The notes beneath the pieces are model-generated. The model made no database searches, was not told where the DNA came from, and saw only the letters and a list, made by a program, of their open reading frames with translations. A stretch of 64,000 nt of DNA, taken from an uncultured cyanobacterium (lineage in GTDB: Bacteria > Cyanobacteriota > Cyanobacteriia > Cyanobacteriales > Geitlerinemataceae). The translations under genes were made by a program, and so were the position numbers. Every line of letters begins with the position of its first letter. The stretch's first letter is position 1. Below are positions 26,964 to 36,144 of this stretch, one piece after another. The DNA is taken from contig CALCCD010000050.1 in NCBI GenBank assembly GCA_937899645.1, forward strand, positions 62,001 to 126,000, in the 5' to 3' direction.

Positions 26964-28253
26964 CTAATTGGCCGCGCGATCGAACTCGAGCACTTCCGCC
27001 TGCCGGTTTTCGCGCGCGACCCGCACCAGCAGCGCCGCAATCGCCAGACTCGACACCATCGAACTGCCGCCGTAGCTGAACATCGGCAGCGGCAAACCCG
27101 TCGTCGGGAGCGCGCCGGTGACGACGCCGATATTGACTGACGCTTGGCCGACCAGAGCGACGAGCGCCCCGATCGCGACGAGCTGATGGCTCAGGCGCGG
27201 CGCGGCGGCGGCGACCCACCAGGCGAGGCCGCCGTAGATCGTCAAAAAGACGATCGCGAGGCTACAGCCCACAAATCCGAACTCCTCCGCGAAGACCGCG
27301 AAAATAAAGTCGCTGTACTGAATCGGCAGCGCGTAGAGCTTCTGCTGCGAGAGGCCGAAGCCCTGCCCCCAGAGCCCGCCGGATGCCACGGCCAGCAGAC
27401 TTTGCACGAGCTGATAGCCGTCGCCGTCGGCCACGTCCCAGGGATCGAGAAACGAGAGGATGCGTCGCCGCTGGTAGTCCTGGAGTGCGAGGCTCAGCGC
27501 CGCCAGCGTGCCGCCGCCCACCGCCGTCATCCCCAGCAGCGACCAGGATAGGCCCGCCGCGATCGCCATCAGCCAGAGGATAATGCCGCACATCAGCGTC
27601 GTACTCAGGTTCGGCTGGAGCAGGATGGCGGTGAGAATTGCTCCGGCTAGGGCAAACCAGGTGATGCGATCGCGCGGCGAAATACGGTTCCAGCGCCCGA
27701 AGATAAATGCTGCCTGCAAAATCAGGCAGGGCTTCATCGGCTCGGAGGGCTGAATCGGAACGATGCCGACTTCGATCCAGCGGGTCGCGCCGTTGACGGT
27801 CGTCCCGAGGCCGGGGATGAGCGTCAGGACGAGCAAGATCAAGACGGCGAGCAACACGAGGCGCGATCGCGCTAGCAGGTATTTCAGCGGAATGCGAACG
27901 ATCGCGTTGAAGAAGCCGAGCCCGATCAGCGTCCAGACGATCTGCCGCTTGAAGTAGTAGAGCCCGTCGCCGGTGGTGCGGACGGCTTCGACGTAGGAGG
28001 CGGAAAACAGGGTCAGCAGGCCGATCGCAACCCAAATCAGCGTCATCCAGCGCAGCAGCCTCGCTTCCCAGCCCCAGTTTTGGGCGTCGGGGTCGTAGAC
28101 GGGGAAGAGGAATTGTAGCGGGAGCGATCGAAAGTTAAGAGTCGGGTTCACGCGATCGGCTGGGCGTCTGAAATCTTGCAACTCCGAGCTTAAACCACTG
28201 GTGGTAACGCGAGGAAAAACGCTGTCTTCACCGATGGGTAAGACCCGAGCCAT
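26964..28253 (-). CDS. ftsW: Cell-division lipid II polymerase FtsW (SEDS family)
   Basis: A SEDS-family peptidoglycan glycosyltransferase with ten predicted membrane segments, acting at the division septum with a class B PBP. Family landmarks are NGATRWIEVGIVPIQPSE near residue 153 and the C-terminal GLPLPMFSYGGSSM near 395. The 429-residue frame has a non-conserved N-terminal stretch of about 55 residues, and homology starts around NWGWEARLLRWMT, so the true start may lie further in. It overlaps the upstream kinase gene by 26 bases. FtsW rather than RodA is inferred from the general sequence character. Confidence 0.88.
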   Translation of the reverse strand: MARVLPIGEDSVFPRVTTSGLSSELQDFRRPADRVNPTLNFRSLPLQFLFPVYDPDAQNWGWEARLLRWMTLIWVAIGLLTLFSASYVEAVRTTGDGLYYFKRQIVWTLIGLGFFNAIVRIPLKYLLARSRLVLLAVLILLVLTLIPGLGTTVNGATRWIEVGIVPIQPSEPMKPCLILQAAFIFGRWNRISPRDRITWFALAGAILTAILLQPNLSTTLMCGIILWLMAIAAGLSWSLLGMTAVGGGTLAALSLALQDYQRRRILSFLDPWDVADGDGYQLVQSLLAVASGGLWGQGFGLSQQKLYALPIQYSDFIFAVFAEEFGFVGCSLAIVFLTIYGGLAWWVAAAAPRLSHQLVAIGALVALVGQASVNIGVVTGALPTTGLPLPMFSYGGSSMVSSLAIAALLVRVARENRQAEVLEFDRAAN

Positions 28254-28746
28254 CTAGCCGCAATCGATCGATTAACTCCGAACTCGTCTGATTTGCGGTA
28301 TCGAACGTCACGCGGGCAACCGACCAAGGCTCGTATTCACGCGCAATGACATCTTGCCAGCTCGGTAACTTCAGCGTGGCGATGTCCGATCGGCGAGATT
28401 CAATGCGACGGCGATGCTCGGCCGGATCGGAGCAGACGACCTCAATATTGACAAACCTCGTTTTGCAGTCGATCGCGACCTGCTCCCACTCCCTCCGAGT
28501 GAGAGCGATCGGGTTACAAGAGTCTGCCACGACACACTGCCCCAGACGCAGGTTGTCTGCCGCGAGGCGATATGCCAGACGGTATCCTTCTCCCTCTACG
28601 ACGAGATTACAGAGATCGCGCAGTGCCTGTTCGATGGTGTCGATGCGCAAATGAGTCGCTCCCCATGCTGCCGCGAGCGCCCGCGCGAGGGTTGTCTTCC
28701 CCGTACCGGGCAACCCTGAGAGGATGAATAAAACCGGCTGTGCCAT
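28228..28746 (-). CDS. P-loop kinase / AAA ATP-binding protein
   Basis: A 172-residue single-domain P-loop protein resembling gluconate/zeta-toxin-like kinases. The Walker A motif is GLPGTGKTTLARAL near residue 10, and a Walker-type D with DSCNP near 75 corresponds to the lid or catalytic region. The track start at 28812 adds 22 residues; ATG 28746 (MAQPVLFILSGLPG) matches the usual short N-terminus. The gene overlaps ftsW by 26 bases, so they are co-transcribed. The substrate is unknown. Confidence 0.8.
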   Translation of the reverse strand: MAQPVLFILSGLPGTGKTTLARALAAAWGATHLRIDTIEQALRDLCNLVVEGEGYRLAYRLAADNLRLGQCVVADSCNPIALTRREWEQVAIDCKTRFVNIEVVCSDPAEHRRRIESRRSDIATLKLPSWQDVIAREYEPWSVARVTFDTANQTSSELIDRLRLDGSGLTHR

Positions 28747-28913
28747 AGCTCTGCGGGACGGGGGGACGAAGGATTTCTCGAGGATAGCTTGCGGGCCAGC
28801 GTCGATTCGCATTTGCTTACCACACCTGCAAGCGTGTTTCCCAAACCCGCTAAGATAGCTCTGCGATTTTTGTGTTGATTTCCAGATTTTTAAAGCGAAG
28901 GAGCAGGCGGGCG

Positions 28914-29849
28914 ATGCGAATTTTGATGATGGGCGGGACGCGGTTTGTGGGGGTGTACCTGACGAAGGTGTTGCTGGCGCAAGGCCACGACGTGGTGCTG
29001 TTCAATCGGGGCAATAAGCCCGCACCGGAGGGCGTAACGCAAATCCACGGCGATCGCACCGACCCCGAACAAATTCGCAGCAAGCTGGTCGGCGAGAGCT
29101 TCGATGCGATTTTCGATAACAATGGCCGCAAGCTGGAAGATACCCAGCCTTTGGCCGATTTATTTGCCTATCGCGTCGAGCATTTTGTTTATATGAGTTC
29201 GGCGGGCGTCTACCTCAAGTCTGATGAGATGCCCCATATCGAAGGCGACGCCGTCAATCCCGAAAGCCGTCACAAGGGCAAGTTCGAGACCGAAGTTTAT
29301 CTAGAAAAGCGCGGCGTGCCGTTTACCTCGATTCGCCCGGTCTATATCTACGGCCCGCAGAACTACAACCCGATCGAGGGCTGGTTTTTCGATCGCCTGT
29401 CGCGCGATCGCCCGATTCCCGTGCCGGGTAGCGGCATGCAGCTCACGCAGCTCGGCCACTGCGGCGATCTGGCGGCGGCGATGGCGGCGGTGCTGGGCAA
29501 TAAGGTCGCGATCGGCGAGATTTACAACATCTCCGGCACGCGCGCCGTCAGCTTCGATGGTCTCGCTCGCGCCTGCGCTGCCGCGATGGGCAAAGATCCG
29601 AACGGCGTCCGGATCGTCCACTACGACCCGAAGCAGTTCGACTTCGGCAAGCGCAAAGCCTTCCCGATGCGATCGCAGCACTTCTTCGCCGATGTCAGTA
29701 AGGCGCAGGCGCAGCTCGACTGGACGCCGCAATTCGAGCTGGTGGCGGGCCTGAAGGACTCTTACGAGAACGATTTCCTCGCCAGCGGTCGGGATAAGGC
29801 CGAGGTGGATTTCGCGATCGACGATGAGATTATCAAGGCCGTCGGATAG
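28914..29849 (+). CDS. CSP41b-like atypical SDR / NAD-dependent epimerase
   Basis: A 311-residue extended/atypical short-chain dehydrogenase. The N-terminal dinucleotide motif is MGGTRFVGVYLTK, and YMSSAGVYLKSDEMPH contains the serine of the SDR active site. The pattern resembles chloroplast CSP41b and its cyanobacterial homologue, which bind RNA and stabilise transcripts and ribosomes; direct epimerase activity is doubtful in that group. Start ATG 28914 is preceded by AAGGAG; the track start at 28872 is less likely. It is divergent from the kinase-ftsW pair. Confidence 0.85.
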   Translation: MRILMMGGTRFVGVYLTKVLLAQGHDVVLFNRGNKPAPEGVTQIHGDRTDPEQIRSKLVGESFDAIFDNNGRKLEDTQPLADLFAYRVEHFVYMSSAGVYLKSDEMPHIEGDAVNPESRHKGKFETEVYLEKRGVPFTSIRPVYIYGPQNYNPIEGWFFDRLSRDRPIPVPGSGMQLTQLGHCGDLAAAMAAVLGNKVAIGEIYNISGTRAVSFDGLARACAAAMGKDPNGVRIVHYDPKQFDFGKRKAFPMRSQHFFADVSKAQAQLDWTPQFELVAGLKDSYENDFLASGRDKAEVDFAIDDEIIKAVG

Positions 29850-29893
29850 ATATACAGCTCCAGGCTTACGGTTCGGCGCATTGCCATGCGCCG

Positions 29894-31963
29894 CTACAGG
29901 CGCTTCATGACCTCCGCCGAGATCGGTCCGGACATCATCTTAAAGGCGCGGTTTTGGGCGTCGAGGCCGATGCGATCGTGCAGGGCGCGGACGACGGTCG
30001 TTAGCGCTTCGAGGATGCTATCGGTACGTGGCGCGTCAGTGCTGTAGCCTTCGAGCGCTCGCAGATAGCTAGCCACAGCTCGCTCGTAGCAGTGTTGGCG
30101 CTCGGGCGCGTCGTCCGTTCGCGCCAGGCAGTTGCCGAGGCGCGCGTAGGCCATGCCGAGGTGGTCGTCGGTGGCGCTGGGGTCAAAGCTCAGGGCCCGT
30201 CCGGCATCGTTGTCCGCTGCTGCGACGATTTCTAGTGCTGTTTCGTAGGCGGCGATCGCCTGACGCAGGCTGGAGATCGAGGCTTCGCGATCGGCTTCGG
30301 GCTCGAAGGTTTGCATCAAATCCCAGTAGGCCGTGCCGAGGTTGTTATGGGTGGACGCGCAGCCCAGCGGGTGGTTTTCCACCGTGCGATACACCAGTGC
30401 CGCGCGGTAGCAGCCGATCGCGAACTCCAGGCGATCGCGGGCCCGGCCGTAGCGCGCTAAGTTCCAGGCTGCCGTGCCCAGGTTGGTTTGCAGCATGGCG
30501 TAGTTGAGCGGGTCGCGATCGGCGGTGAAGTAGTGCAGCGCGGCTTCGTAGGCGGCGATCGCCCGTTCCAGGTAGGCCACTGGCTCGCAGACTTGGGCCA
30601 GGTTCCAGCAGGCTGTTCCCAGGTTGCTGTGGAGCGTGGCAAATTGGGGCGGATCGAGTTCGGCGATCGCGTCGTGCAGCGCGGCTTCGTAGGCGGCGAT
30701 CGCTCCTTGCCACGCCGCGATCGCCGCTTGGGTTCCCGCGTCGTGCGTCCCGGCTAGCTCGCTGCATAGCGACCCGAGCCGGTCTTGGATCGCCGCGCGG
30801 GCATAGGGCTGCTCGGTGGCGCTCAGATACGACAGCGCGTAGCGGTAGGCCGCTTCGGCGTGCTGGAGACAGAGCTGGCGATCGCCGGTTTCCGCCGCCA
30901 GGTCGGCCATCATCCAGTACAGCGCGCCGATGTCGTTGCCGAGGGCGGGCAGTTGCCGCTCGCGAATATCTTCGACGTCTGCGTAGCGCTGCCAACCGGC
31001 GAGGGCGCACTCGAAGGCTTGGGTGGCGATCTTGACGCAGCGCAGGTCGGGGTTTTCGGCGTCGAGGCGATCGCGGTAGATCGTGCCGAGCTGCTGGTAG
31101 GTGGCGGCCAGCTCGGCGGTGCTCGCCCGCGATCGCTGGAGCTCGAACAGCCGCACGAGCAGGTGCTGCGGATCGGCCTCGGGCGAAGCGACCAGATGAA
31201 AAGTTTCGCGAACGTCGGCCACGAGCTGCGGGTCGAGGGTGCGCGACAGCTCGCCGAAGTTAAGCGTCTGACGATCGCCGTCTCCCAGCACCAGCGGAGC
31301 CTGGCGCTCCCGGTGCGGCGCAACAAAACCGGCGGGACGCGCGTCCGGTTGCGTAAGGCAGCGCTGGCCTGAGTCCGAACGCGCGCTGGCCTGGGCGATC
31401 GAGATCGTCGCCACCCGGCGGGGGGCGGGCTCGCCGTTGAATTCAAACGTCTCGGCGCAGCAGCGCCAAAATTCCGGCGTCGAGCGGGCGATCGTATAGC
31501 GCCAGGGCCGCGACATCCAGAACAAAATGCTGGAGTCTAGCGTGTCGAGGTGCTCCGGCAGCCGCCGCAGGTTCTCCAAAAACGCCCACTGTACGGTGGC
31601 CGACTCGCGCGTCAGGCTCTCCGCACCGAGGATCTGAAACCCCGGCACCGATGCCGTCAAATTGCGTCTCGTTGCTGCTGGGTGGCCGAGGGTCTGGGCC
31701 GTGCGCTCGTCGAGCCATTGTTGGATCTGGGCGAGCGGGTCTGGGTTGGCGACGTGCAGGTTAAGGCTGACGAGGCGGGGGCCGCGTCCGACGTGGGGGG
31801 CGAGCTCCGACTGCAAGCGCGCGGCCAGCGCGTCCGTCTGCGTCCAGTCGTCGCAGACCGCCACCAGGATTTGGCGCTTCATCCCCAGCTCGAATTTGAA
31901 TTTGAGCCGATCGTAGGTTTGTTGGTTCCAAGCGGACGTCTGCGGTGCGAAACCGTCAGCCAT
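29894..31963 (-). CDS. Large TPR protein with N-terminal globular domain
   Basis: A 689-residue protein. Residues 1-200 form an alpha/beta-like region (RQILVAVCDDWTQTDALAAR) that I cannot assign and that contains no clear P-loop. From about 250 to the end there are tetratricopeptide-type helical repeats, several built on the same phrase (AIAAYEAALH followed by LHSNLGTACWNLAQ). TPR arrays mediate protein-protein contact. I choose ATG 31963 over 31999, but both are plausible. It stands alone, with a 1-kb non-coding region upstream. Confidence 0.75.
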   Translation of the reverse strand: MADGFAPQTSAWNQQTYDRLKFKFELGMKRQILVAVCDDWTQTDALAARLQSELAPHVGRGPRLVSLNLHVANPDPLAQIQQWLDERTAQTLGHPAATRRNLTASVPGFQILGAESLTRESATVQWAFLENLRRLPEHLDTLDSSILFWMSRPWRYTIARSTPEFWRCCAETFEFNGEPAPRRVATISIAQASARSDSGQRCLTQPDARPAGFVAPHRERQAPLVLGDGDRQTLNFGELSRTLDPQLVADVRETFHLVASPEADPQHLLVRLFELQRSRASTAELAATYQQLGTIYRDRLDAENPDLRCVKIATQAFECALAGWQRYADVEDIRERQLPALGNDIGALYWMMADLAAETGDRQLCLQHAEAAYRYALSYLSATEQPYARAAIQDRLGSLCSELAGTHDAGTQAAIAAWQGAIAAYEAALHDAIAELDPPQFATLHSNLGTACWNLAQVCEPVAYLERAIAAYEAALHYFTADRDPLNYAMLQTNLGTAAWNLARYGRARDRLEFAIGCYRAALVYRTVENHPLGCASTHNNLGTAYWDLMQTFEPEADREASISSLRQAIAAYETALEIVAAADNDAGRALSFDPSATDDHLGMAYARLGNCLARTDDAPERQHCYERAVASYLRALEGYSTDAPRTDSILEALTTVVRALHDRIGLDAQNRAFKMMSGPISAEVMKRL

Positions 31964-32946
31964 CGACCGAACGCGACTGGAAGACGCGGCAAGCTGCACG
32001 GGAAATCCTCTGTATCGATAAAAAGAAGGTCGTTCGCCGCGCCAAAAACGCGATCGACCGTTCGAGACGCGATCGCGCCCGGATGCTTTGCGGCGATCGC
32101 GGTGTCACACCGGACGGAGCGGAGGGCGATCGCGCTTTTCGTGCACCAAACTTACTCCGTTCTTCGAGATTTGCGATCGGGTATCAGGATGCTGGCGGCA
32201 GCGGCTCGAGCGAACGGGACGGGAATATTCCCCACCGATGGCGGGTCAGATCGTCGCCCATCGTGAATTTTGCGGAGAAACAGACGTTATTTTTACTTTC
32301 GATAACTTACTGAACTTACGTACGTATTAGTACCGATCTAGCCTTCGTGCTCGATCGTAGGCGTTAATGGCCCGCTCCTCGCTCTTTTTCGGGCGCGAGA
32401 TTTTTTAATACAAACGATTCTGGCTCGATTCCCGATTGTTTTTAGAGCGATCGCGACAACTTTTACGAGGGCTCGCATTTCACCAAATTCGCGATGCTGT
32501 AACCAATGCCCGATCGTGGCAAATGGAAACAAATCAACTTAAAGCTGAGATCTAGAACGCGATCGCTCCTCATCAAGTAGCTCGAGCAAGGAAATGAGTT
32601 TTTTTGAGAAGAGGTTCACGGCAGGGCGAGGGTTTCGCATCACTGACCTGACAAAATAACCTCGATGATTGGCTTGTCCTGCTGATAAATCAATCTGACC
32701 TGTCAGGCTCGGGAGAGATTTTGGAAAATTCTCGCCACCAAAAAGTTTTAGTTGCTACAAACTACTCTGTAATTTTGCGGATATCAAAACTTTTTGAGTC
32801 TTGAAATTCTCCCGATGCGACTTTGGATTTATTGTGAAATTTATAGCGATTTTGAGAAGCCCTAGGGGCGCAACCCCTTTGACGGTTTTGACTGGAACGA
32901 TTTATAAAAAGATTAGAGATTTTTTCATGACTGAGGTGCATCAAAA
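31964..32946. other. Non-coding region upstream of a small secreted protein gene
   Basis: Nearly 1 kb with no convincing gene. It is more AT-rich than its neighbours, especially 32270-32580 and 32660-32860. GACCTGACAAAATAAC at about 32646 and a CTGACCTGTCAGG palindrome near 32695 could be a protein-binding pair, but I cannot assign a regulator. Confidence 0.45.
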
Positions 32947-33153
32947 ATGAAAGGGAAAACGGCTCTTTGCAGCACGCTGCTATTGGGATTGTCGGTCGGT
33001 CTGGTGGCCCCTTCAGTCGGCAGTCGGGCCGCGATTGGTGCATCAGCGCGATCGGCGCACCTGCACGCGCAGCTGCTCGCTTCGGAAGGTGGCTTCCTCT
33101 CGCCGGACGACACGGAAGAAGACCGTCCGAACAGTACGGTTGGGATCGGTTAG
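32947..33153 (+). CDS. Small exported protein
   Basis: A 68-residue frame with a clear signal peptide: MKGKTALCSTLLLGLSVGLV, then a likely cleavage region around SRAAIGAS. The mature part is short and ends PDDTEEDRPNSTVGIG. GAGG lies 10 bases before the ATG. It may be a genuine small secreted peptide or a truncated N-terminus of a larger exported protein, since cyanobacterial exported proteins often have a similar Asp/Gly-rich stretch after the signal. I cannot decide between these. Confidence 0.55.
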   Translation: MKGKTALCSTLLLGLSVGLVAPSVGSRAAIGASARSAHLHAQLLASEGGFLSPDDTEEDRPNSTVGIG

Positions 33154-33180
33154 AGCCGTCTGTCAGGCTGGAAGCAGCGA

Positions 33181-34437
33181 CTAGCCGATGTCCTGGGCCG
33201 CTCCGCAGGTCTCGCAATACGGCAAATACTTGTGGGTGAGCGCGTGGCAGCTCGGGCATTCGCGATACTGGCCGTAGCCGCAGTGGGGACAGTAGGTCGC
33301 GTTGGCCGGTAGCTTGGCGGCGCACTGAATGCAGCGAGACCGCTGGATGCGATTTCTAGCCTGTCTTTTGGGGTTGAAGACGAAGCGCTGAAAGAGCTTG
33401 ATGAGCCCGAAGCCGACAATCGGGATCAGGAAGATGTAGATGTAGCTGACGAGGAATAGCAGCGAGCCGAACAGCACGCGCACTAGGTCGGCAAATAGCG
33501 AAAATACAGCCCCGATTTGCAAAAACTCAAAGAGTTTGAAAACCAGAGGAATCGAGAAAATAATCAGCAGGTGCCAGCTCATCAGCGCGATCGTGCCGTG
33601 TCGGGCGCGCTGGGCTTGTTGGTGGACGACGTAGGCGACGAACAGCAGTGGCAGCAGGAAGAGCGCTTGGAGTGAGAGCTGGATGCTGGGATACCAGAAG
33701 GTGGCGCGTCGGTAGCCGCGATCGACTTGGGTGAAGGTCGGCTGGCGATTGAGGAGTTCGAGGAAGGCGCGGCTCTCAGGCCGAGCGATGAGGGCGGACT
33801 TGAGGTCGGCGATCTCGGCTTCGAGGCGGGCGATCTGGGCGTCGTTGCGATCGAGAGTTTGCTTGGCGTCGGCGGCGTCAACATCGACGATCGAGCGGTC
33901 TCGGGGCTGGTTGGCGATTTCCTCGAGTAGGGAAGAGTCGTACTGCTCGCGGATCGTGGCGCTCTCCCGACGCAGGGTCTCGACCTCGAGTTCTTTATCG
34001 CCGATTTCGGTCAGAGTGGCGGTGTTGTCGGTAGTCCGAACCGCGTCGCCGACTTCGGCATATTGCAGGCAGATGCTGGAAACGCGGCCGAGGCGATCGC
34101 TCGGGGCGTACTGTTCGGCAAAGGGAGCGCGATCGAGGTCGGCGGCGCGGCGCACGGCGGCAAAGTCGCGATCGAGCGCGTTACTGTTGTCGGCGCTGTC
34201 GGTACTATTGGCGCTGTCGGCGCGGCGGTATTCGCGCCAGTTTTGGTGGCAAGGGTGGGCTTCGTTGGGAGCTAGATGCCAGCTCGAGATGTCATTGAGA
34301 CCTGAGAAGACGTTGGCCAGGATGAACAGGTCGATCAGGAGAATGATGGTGATGCTGACTCTGTTGAGCGGCTCGTCATCGATCGTCCGCGTGCGGCGCA
34401 CCGATCGCTGAAAAAATCGCTTGAGTCGTGGCCACAT
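33181..34437 (-). CDS. Membrane protein with C-terminal double zinc ribbon
   Basis: A 418-residue protein with a TM helix near the N-terminus (about residues 30-48), a large region with coiled-coil character (about 150-225, rich in Glu/Leu/Arg, ending DLKSALIARPE), three to four C-terminal TM segments (about 255-365), and then a cysteine-rich tail. The tail reads CIQCAAKLPANATYCPHCGY and then CPSC and CETC, two consecutive zinc ribbons facing the cytoplasm if the topology holds. A Ser/Asn/Asp-rich tract (DSANSTDSADNSN) lies near 75. Start ATG 34437 (MWPRLKRFFQR) is preferred over 34476. The function is unknown. Confidence 0.7.
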   Translation of the reverse strand: MWPRLKRFFQRSVRRTRTIDDEPLNRVSITIILLIDLFILANVFSGLNDISSWHLAPNEAHPCHQNWREYRRADSANSTDSADNSNALDRDFAAVRRAADLDRAPFAEQYAPSDRLGRVSSICLQYAEVGDAVRTTDNTATLTEIGDKELEVETLRRESATIREQYDSSLLEEIANQPRDRSIVDVDAADAKQTLDRNDAQIARLEAEIADLKSALIARPESRAFLELLNRQPTFTQVDRGYRRATFWYPSIQLSLQALFLLPLLFVAYVVHQQAQRARHGTIALMSWHLLIIFSIPLVFKLFEFLQIGAVFSLFADLVRVLFGSLLFLVSYIYIFLIPIVGFGLIKLFQRFVFNPKRQARNRIQRSRCIQCAAKLPANATYCPHCGYGQYRECPSCHALTHKYLPYCETCGAAQDIG

Positions 34438-34637
34438 GGTTCCGCTCCCGCCGCTCGCTCGCAACAGCCGTAACAACTGTCCCCATCATCGATCGCGGTT
34501 TTCGGTCGTGCGGGCGGAGGCGAACGAAAATTAACAAGCCCTGCCGTCCGTCGGCGGCTCTGCGGTTGCCCTTTCTCGGAGCGGTTCGATACGATCGCAG
34601 GCGTACGCTCTCCAGGCCGCTCCCGGCGACTTAACCG

Positions 34638-35276
34638 ATGACGATCGCGACCGACGCTCCTTCCGCCACCGACACCCTGGACTGGGTCGTGACCGACGAC
34701 GCCCAGCTCGAAGCGCTGACGCCCGAGCCCAAAGGCCGCCTGCGCGAGCCCTATCGCCTCTACCGCCTGCTGGCCGATATCGACGATATTCTGGCCGCGA
34801 CGGACGACGATCGCCAGCGTCTGGCGCAAATTGCGCCCTGCGTGCGCCACTTTTTGACGAACTGCGACTGGCTCGGCGCGCACTACGTCCCGCCCGACCC
34901 GAAGCGCGGCTGGTCGGTCTCGAAGCTCTACGACGAGCCGGACTATCCGCTGACGGTGCAGCTGGTGGCCTGGTCGCCGGGCAGCGTCTCGAAGATCCAC
35001 AACCACGCGGCCTGGGGCTTGGTGGCAATGATCGAGGGCGAGGAAAAGAACACGATCTGGCAGCGCGATCCGAGCCCAGGGTATCCGGGGCGTCTCAAGA
35101 AGGTAAGCGATCGGACCTTTGAGAGCGGCGAGATTATTACGTTTATGCCGGAGGCGATCCACTGTGTCGAGGCGCTCTCCGACGAGCCAACGGTGTCGTT
35201 TAACCTCTATGGCAAGACAAACTACCGCAAGCGCTATCGCTATGACGTGGAGGCGCATACGGCGGCGCTGTTTTAG
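34638..35276 (+). CDS. Cupin / cysteine dioxygenase-like protein
   Basis: A 212-residue cupin of the type I cysteine dioxygenase-like group, which oxidise thiols using O2 at a mononuclear Fe(II) bound by three histidines. The metal motif IHNHAAWGLVAMIEGEE appears near residue 122 (HxH), and the third histidine is in EAIHCVEALSD near 173. The substrate need not be cysteine. The gene is divergent from the zinc-ribbon membrane protein with 200 bases between. The N-terminal 30 residues are variable and acidic. Confidence 0.82.
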   Translation: MTIATDAPSATDTLDWVVTDDAQLEALTPEPKGRLREPYRLYRLLADIDDILAATDDDRQRLAQIAPCVRHFLTNCDWLGAHYVPPDPKRGWSVSKLYDEPDYPLTVQLVAWSPGSVSKIHNHAAWGLVAMIEGEEKNTIWQRDPSPGYPGRLKKVSDRTFESGEIITFMPEAIHCVEALSDEPTVSFNLYGKTNYRKRYRYDVEAHTAALF

Positions 35277-35337
35277 CAATTTTGACGGGCTTGCGCCGAC
35301 ACGAGACCTCAGAGTTCTTGTCTTTTCAGCAACCGGG

Positions 35338-35928
35338 CTAGATCTTGCCGAGCGAGACGGCGGTGACGATCGCCCAGCTATCGAGCAGCAGTAGCGCGAG
35401 CGTAAAGCCCAGCAAAATCAGGTACATCCAGGGCTGCGCCAGCGGCTTAACGGCGGTGGTGTCGATCGCGGTTTTTGCCTCGACGTAGTTCACCAGGCGC
35501 GCAAACCCGACCACGCGCATCGGCAGCAGATAGGCGCGATCGCGCTCCGGCGTCACGAAGTAGTACACCAGGCCGCCCTGCCCGGTGCTGCGCGGCTTGA
35601 GGGCGGCGATCTGCGACCAGGGCAGCGACCAGCCCGACCGGAACCAGCTCGGAACCCAGCCCGGATAGCCCACAGCGATCCCTTCGCCGTCAACCGTGAC
35701 GCGCTCGGCCAGCGCCCCAAGCAAGATGACAAGGCCGAAGACGAGCCCGATCGCCAGCGCCACGGGCGGAACCGGCGCGTCGGTGACCTGCGCCAGGAAC
35801 GGCAGCGGCACAGTCAGGCCGATGTAGAGACCCACCAGGGTCAGGCGCACGAGGGGCGAAGTCTGAAAGGCGTCGGAGTCGGGCAGCGCTTCGGTGCTCG
35901 GAGGGGCGGGGCGGGTTGGCGATGTCAT
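35338..35928 (-). CDS. Membrane protein with PH-like core
   Basis: A 196-residue protein with two adjacent TM helices (about 27-48 and 55-75), a beta-rich cytoplasmic portion containing GIAVGYPGWVPSWFRSGWSL and WSQIAALKPR (reminiscent of bacterial PH-like domains, as inference only), and a C-terminal TM helix (about 168-188). Such proteins are common and uncharacterised in cyanobacteria. It is followed convergently by the cupin gene, 61 bases away, and read divergently from the kinase-cyclase. Confidence 0.72.
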   Translation of the reverse strand: MTSPTRPAPPSTEALPDSDAFQTSPLVRLTLVGLYIGLTVPLPFLAQVTDAPVPPVALAIGLVFGLVILLGALAERVTVDGEGIAVGYPGWVPSWFRSGWSLPWSQIAALKPRSTGQGGLVYYFVTPERDRAYLLPMRVVGFARLVNYVEAKTAIDTTAVKPLAQPWMYLILLGFTLALLLLDSWAIVTAVSLGKI

Positions 35929-36144
35929 AGTCTGCGGTCTGGCGGTGGGCGTACGGGCCGAGCAGTGGGCCGGTCGTTAGGCGTATTGTACGTCGGGTTT
36001 TCCTGGCGGGAGTGTTCGGCGTGGGTTTGGGAAGGCGGCGCGAGGTTCTTATAATCGACGGTAGTTTGGCGGGGCGATCGCAATTTGGGCGATCGCCGCC
36101 CTGCTGCCCGCCTCCCCGCCCGAATCGCTCGATTCGCTGCCGTC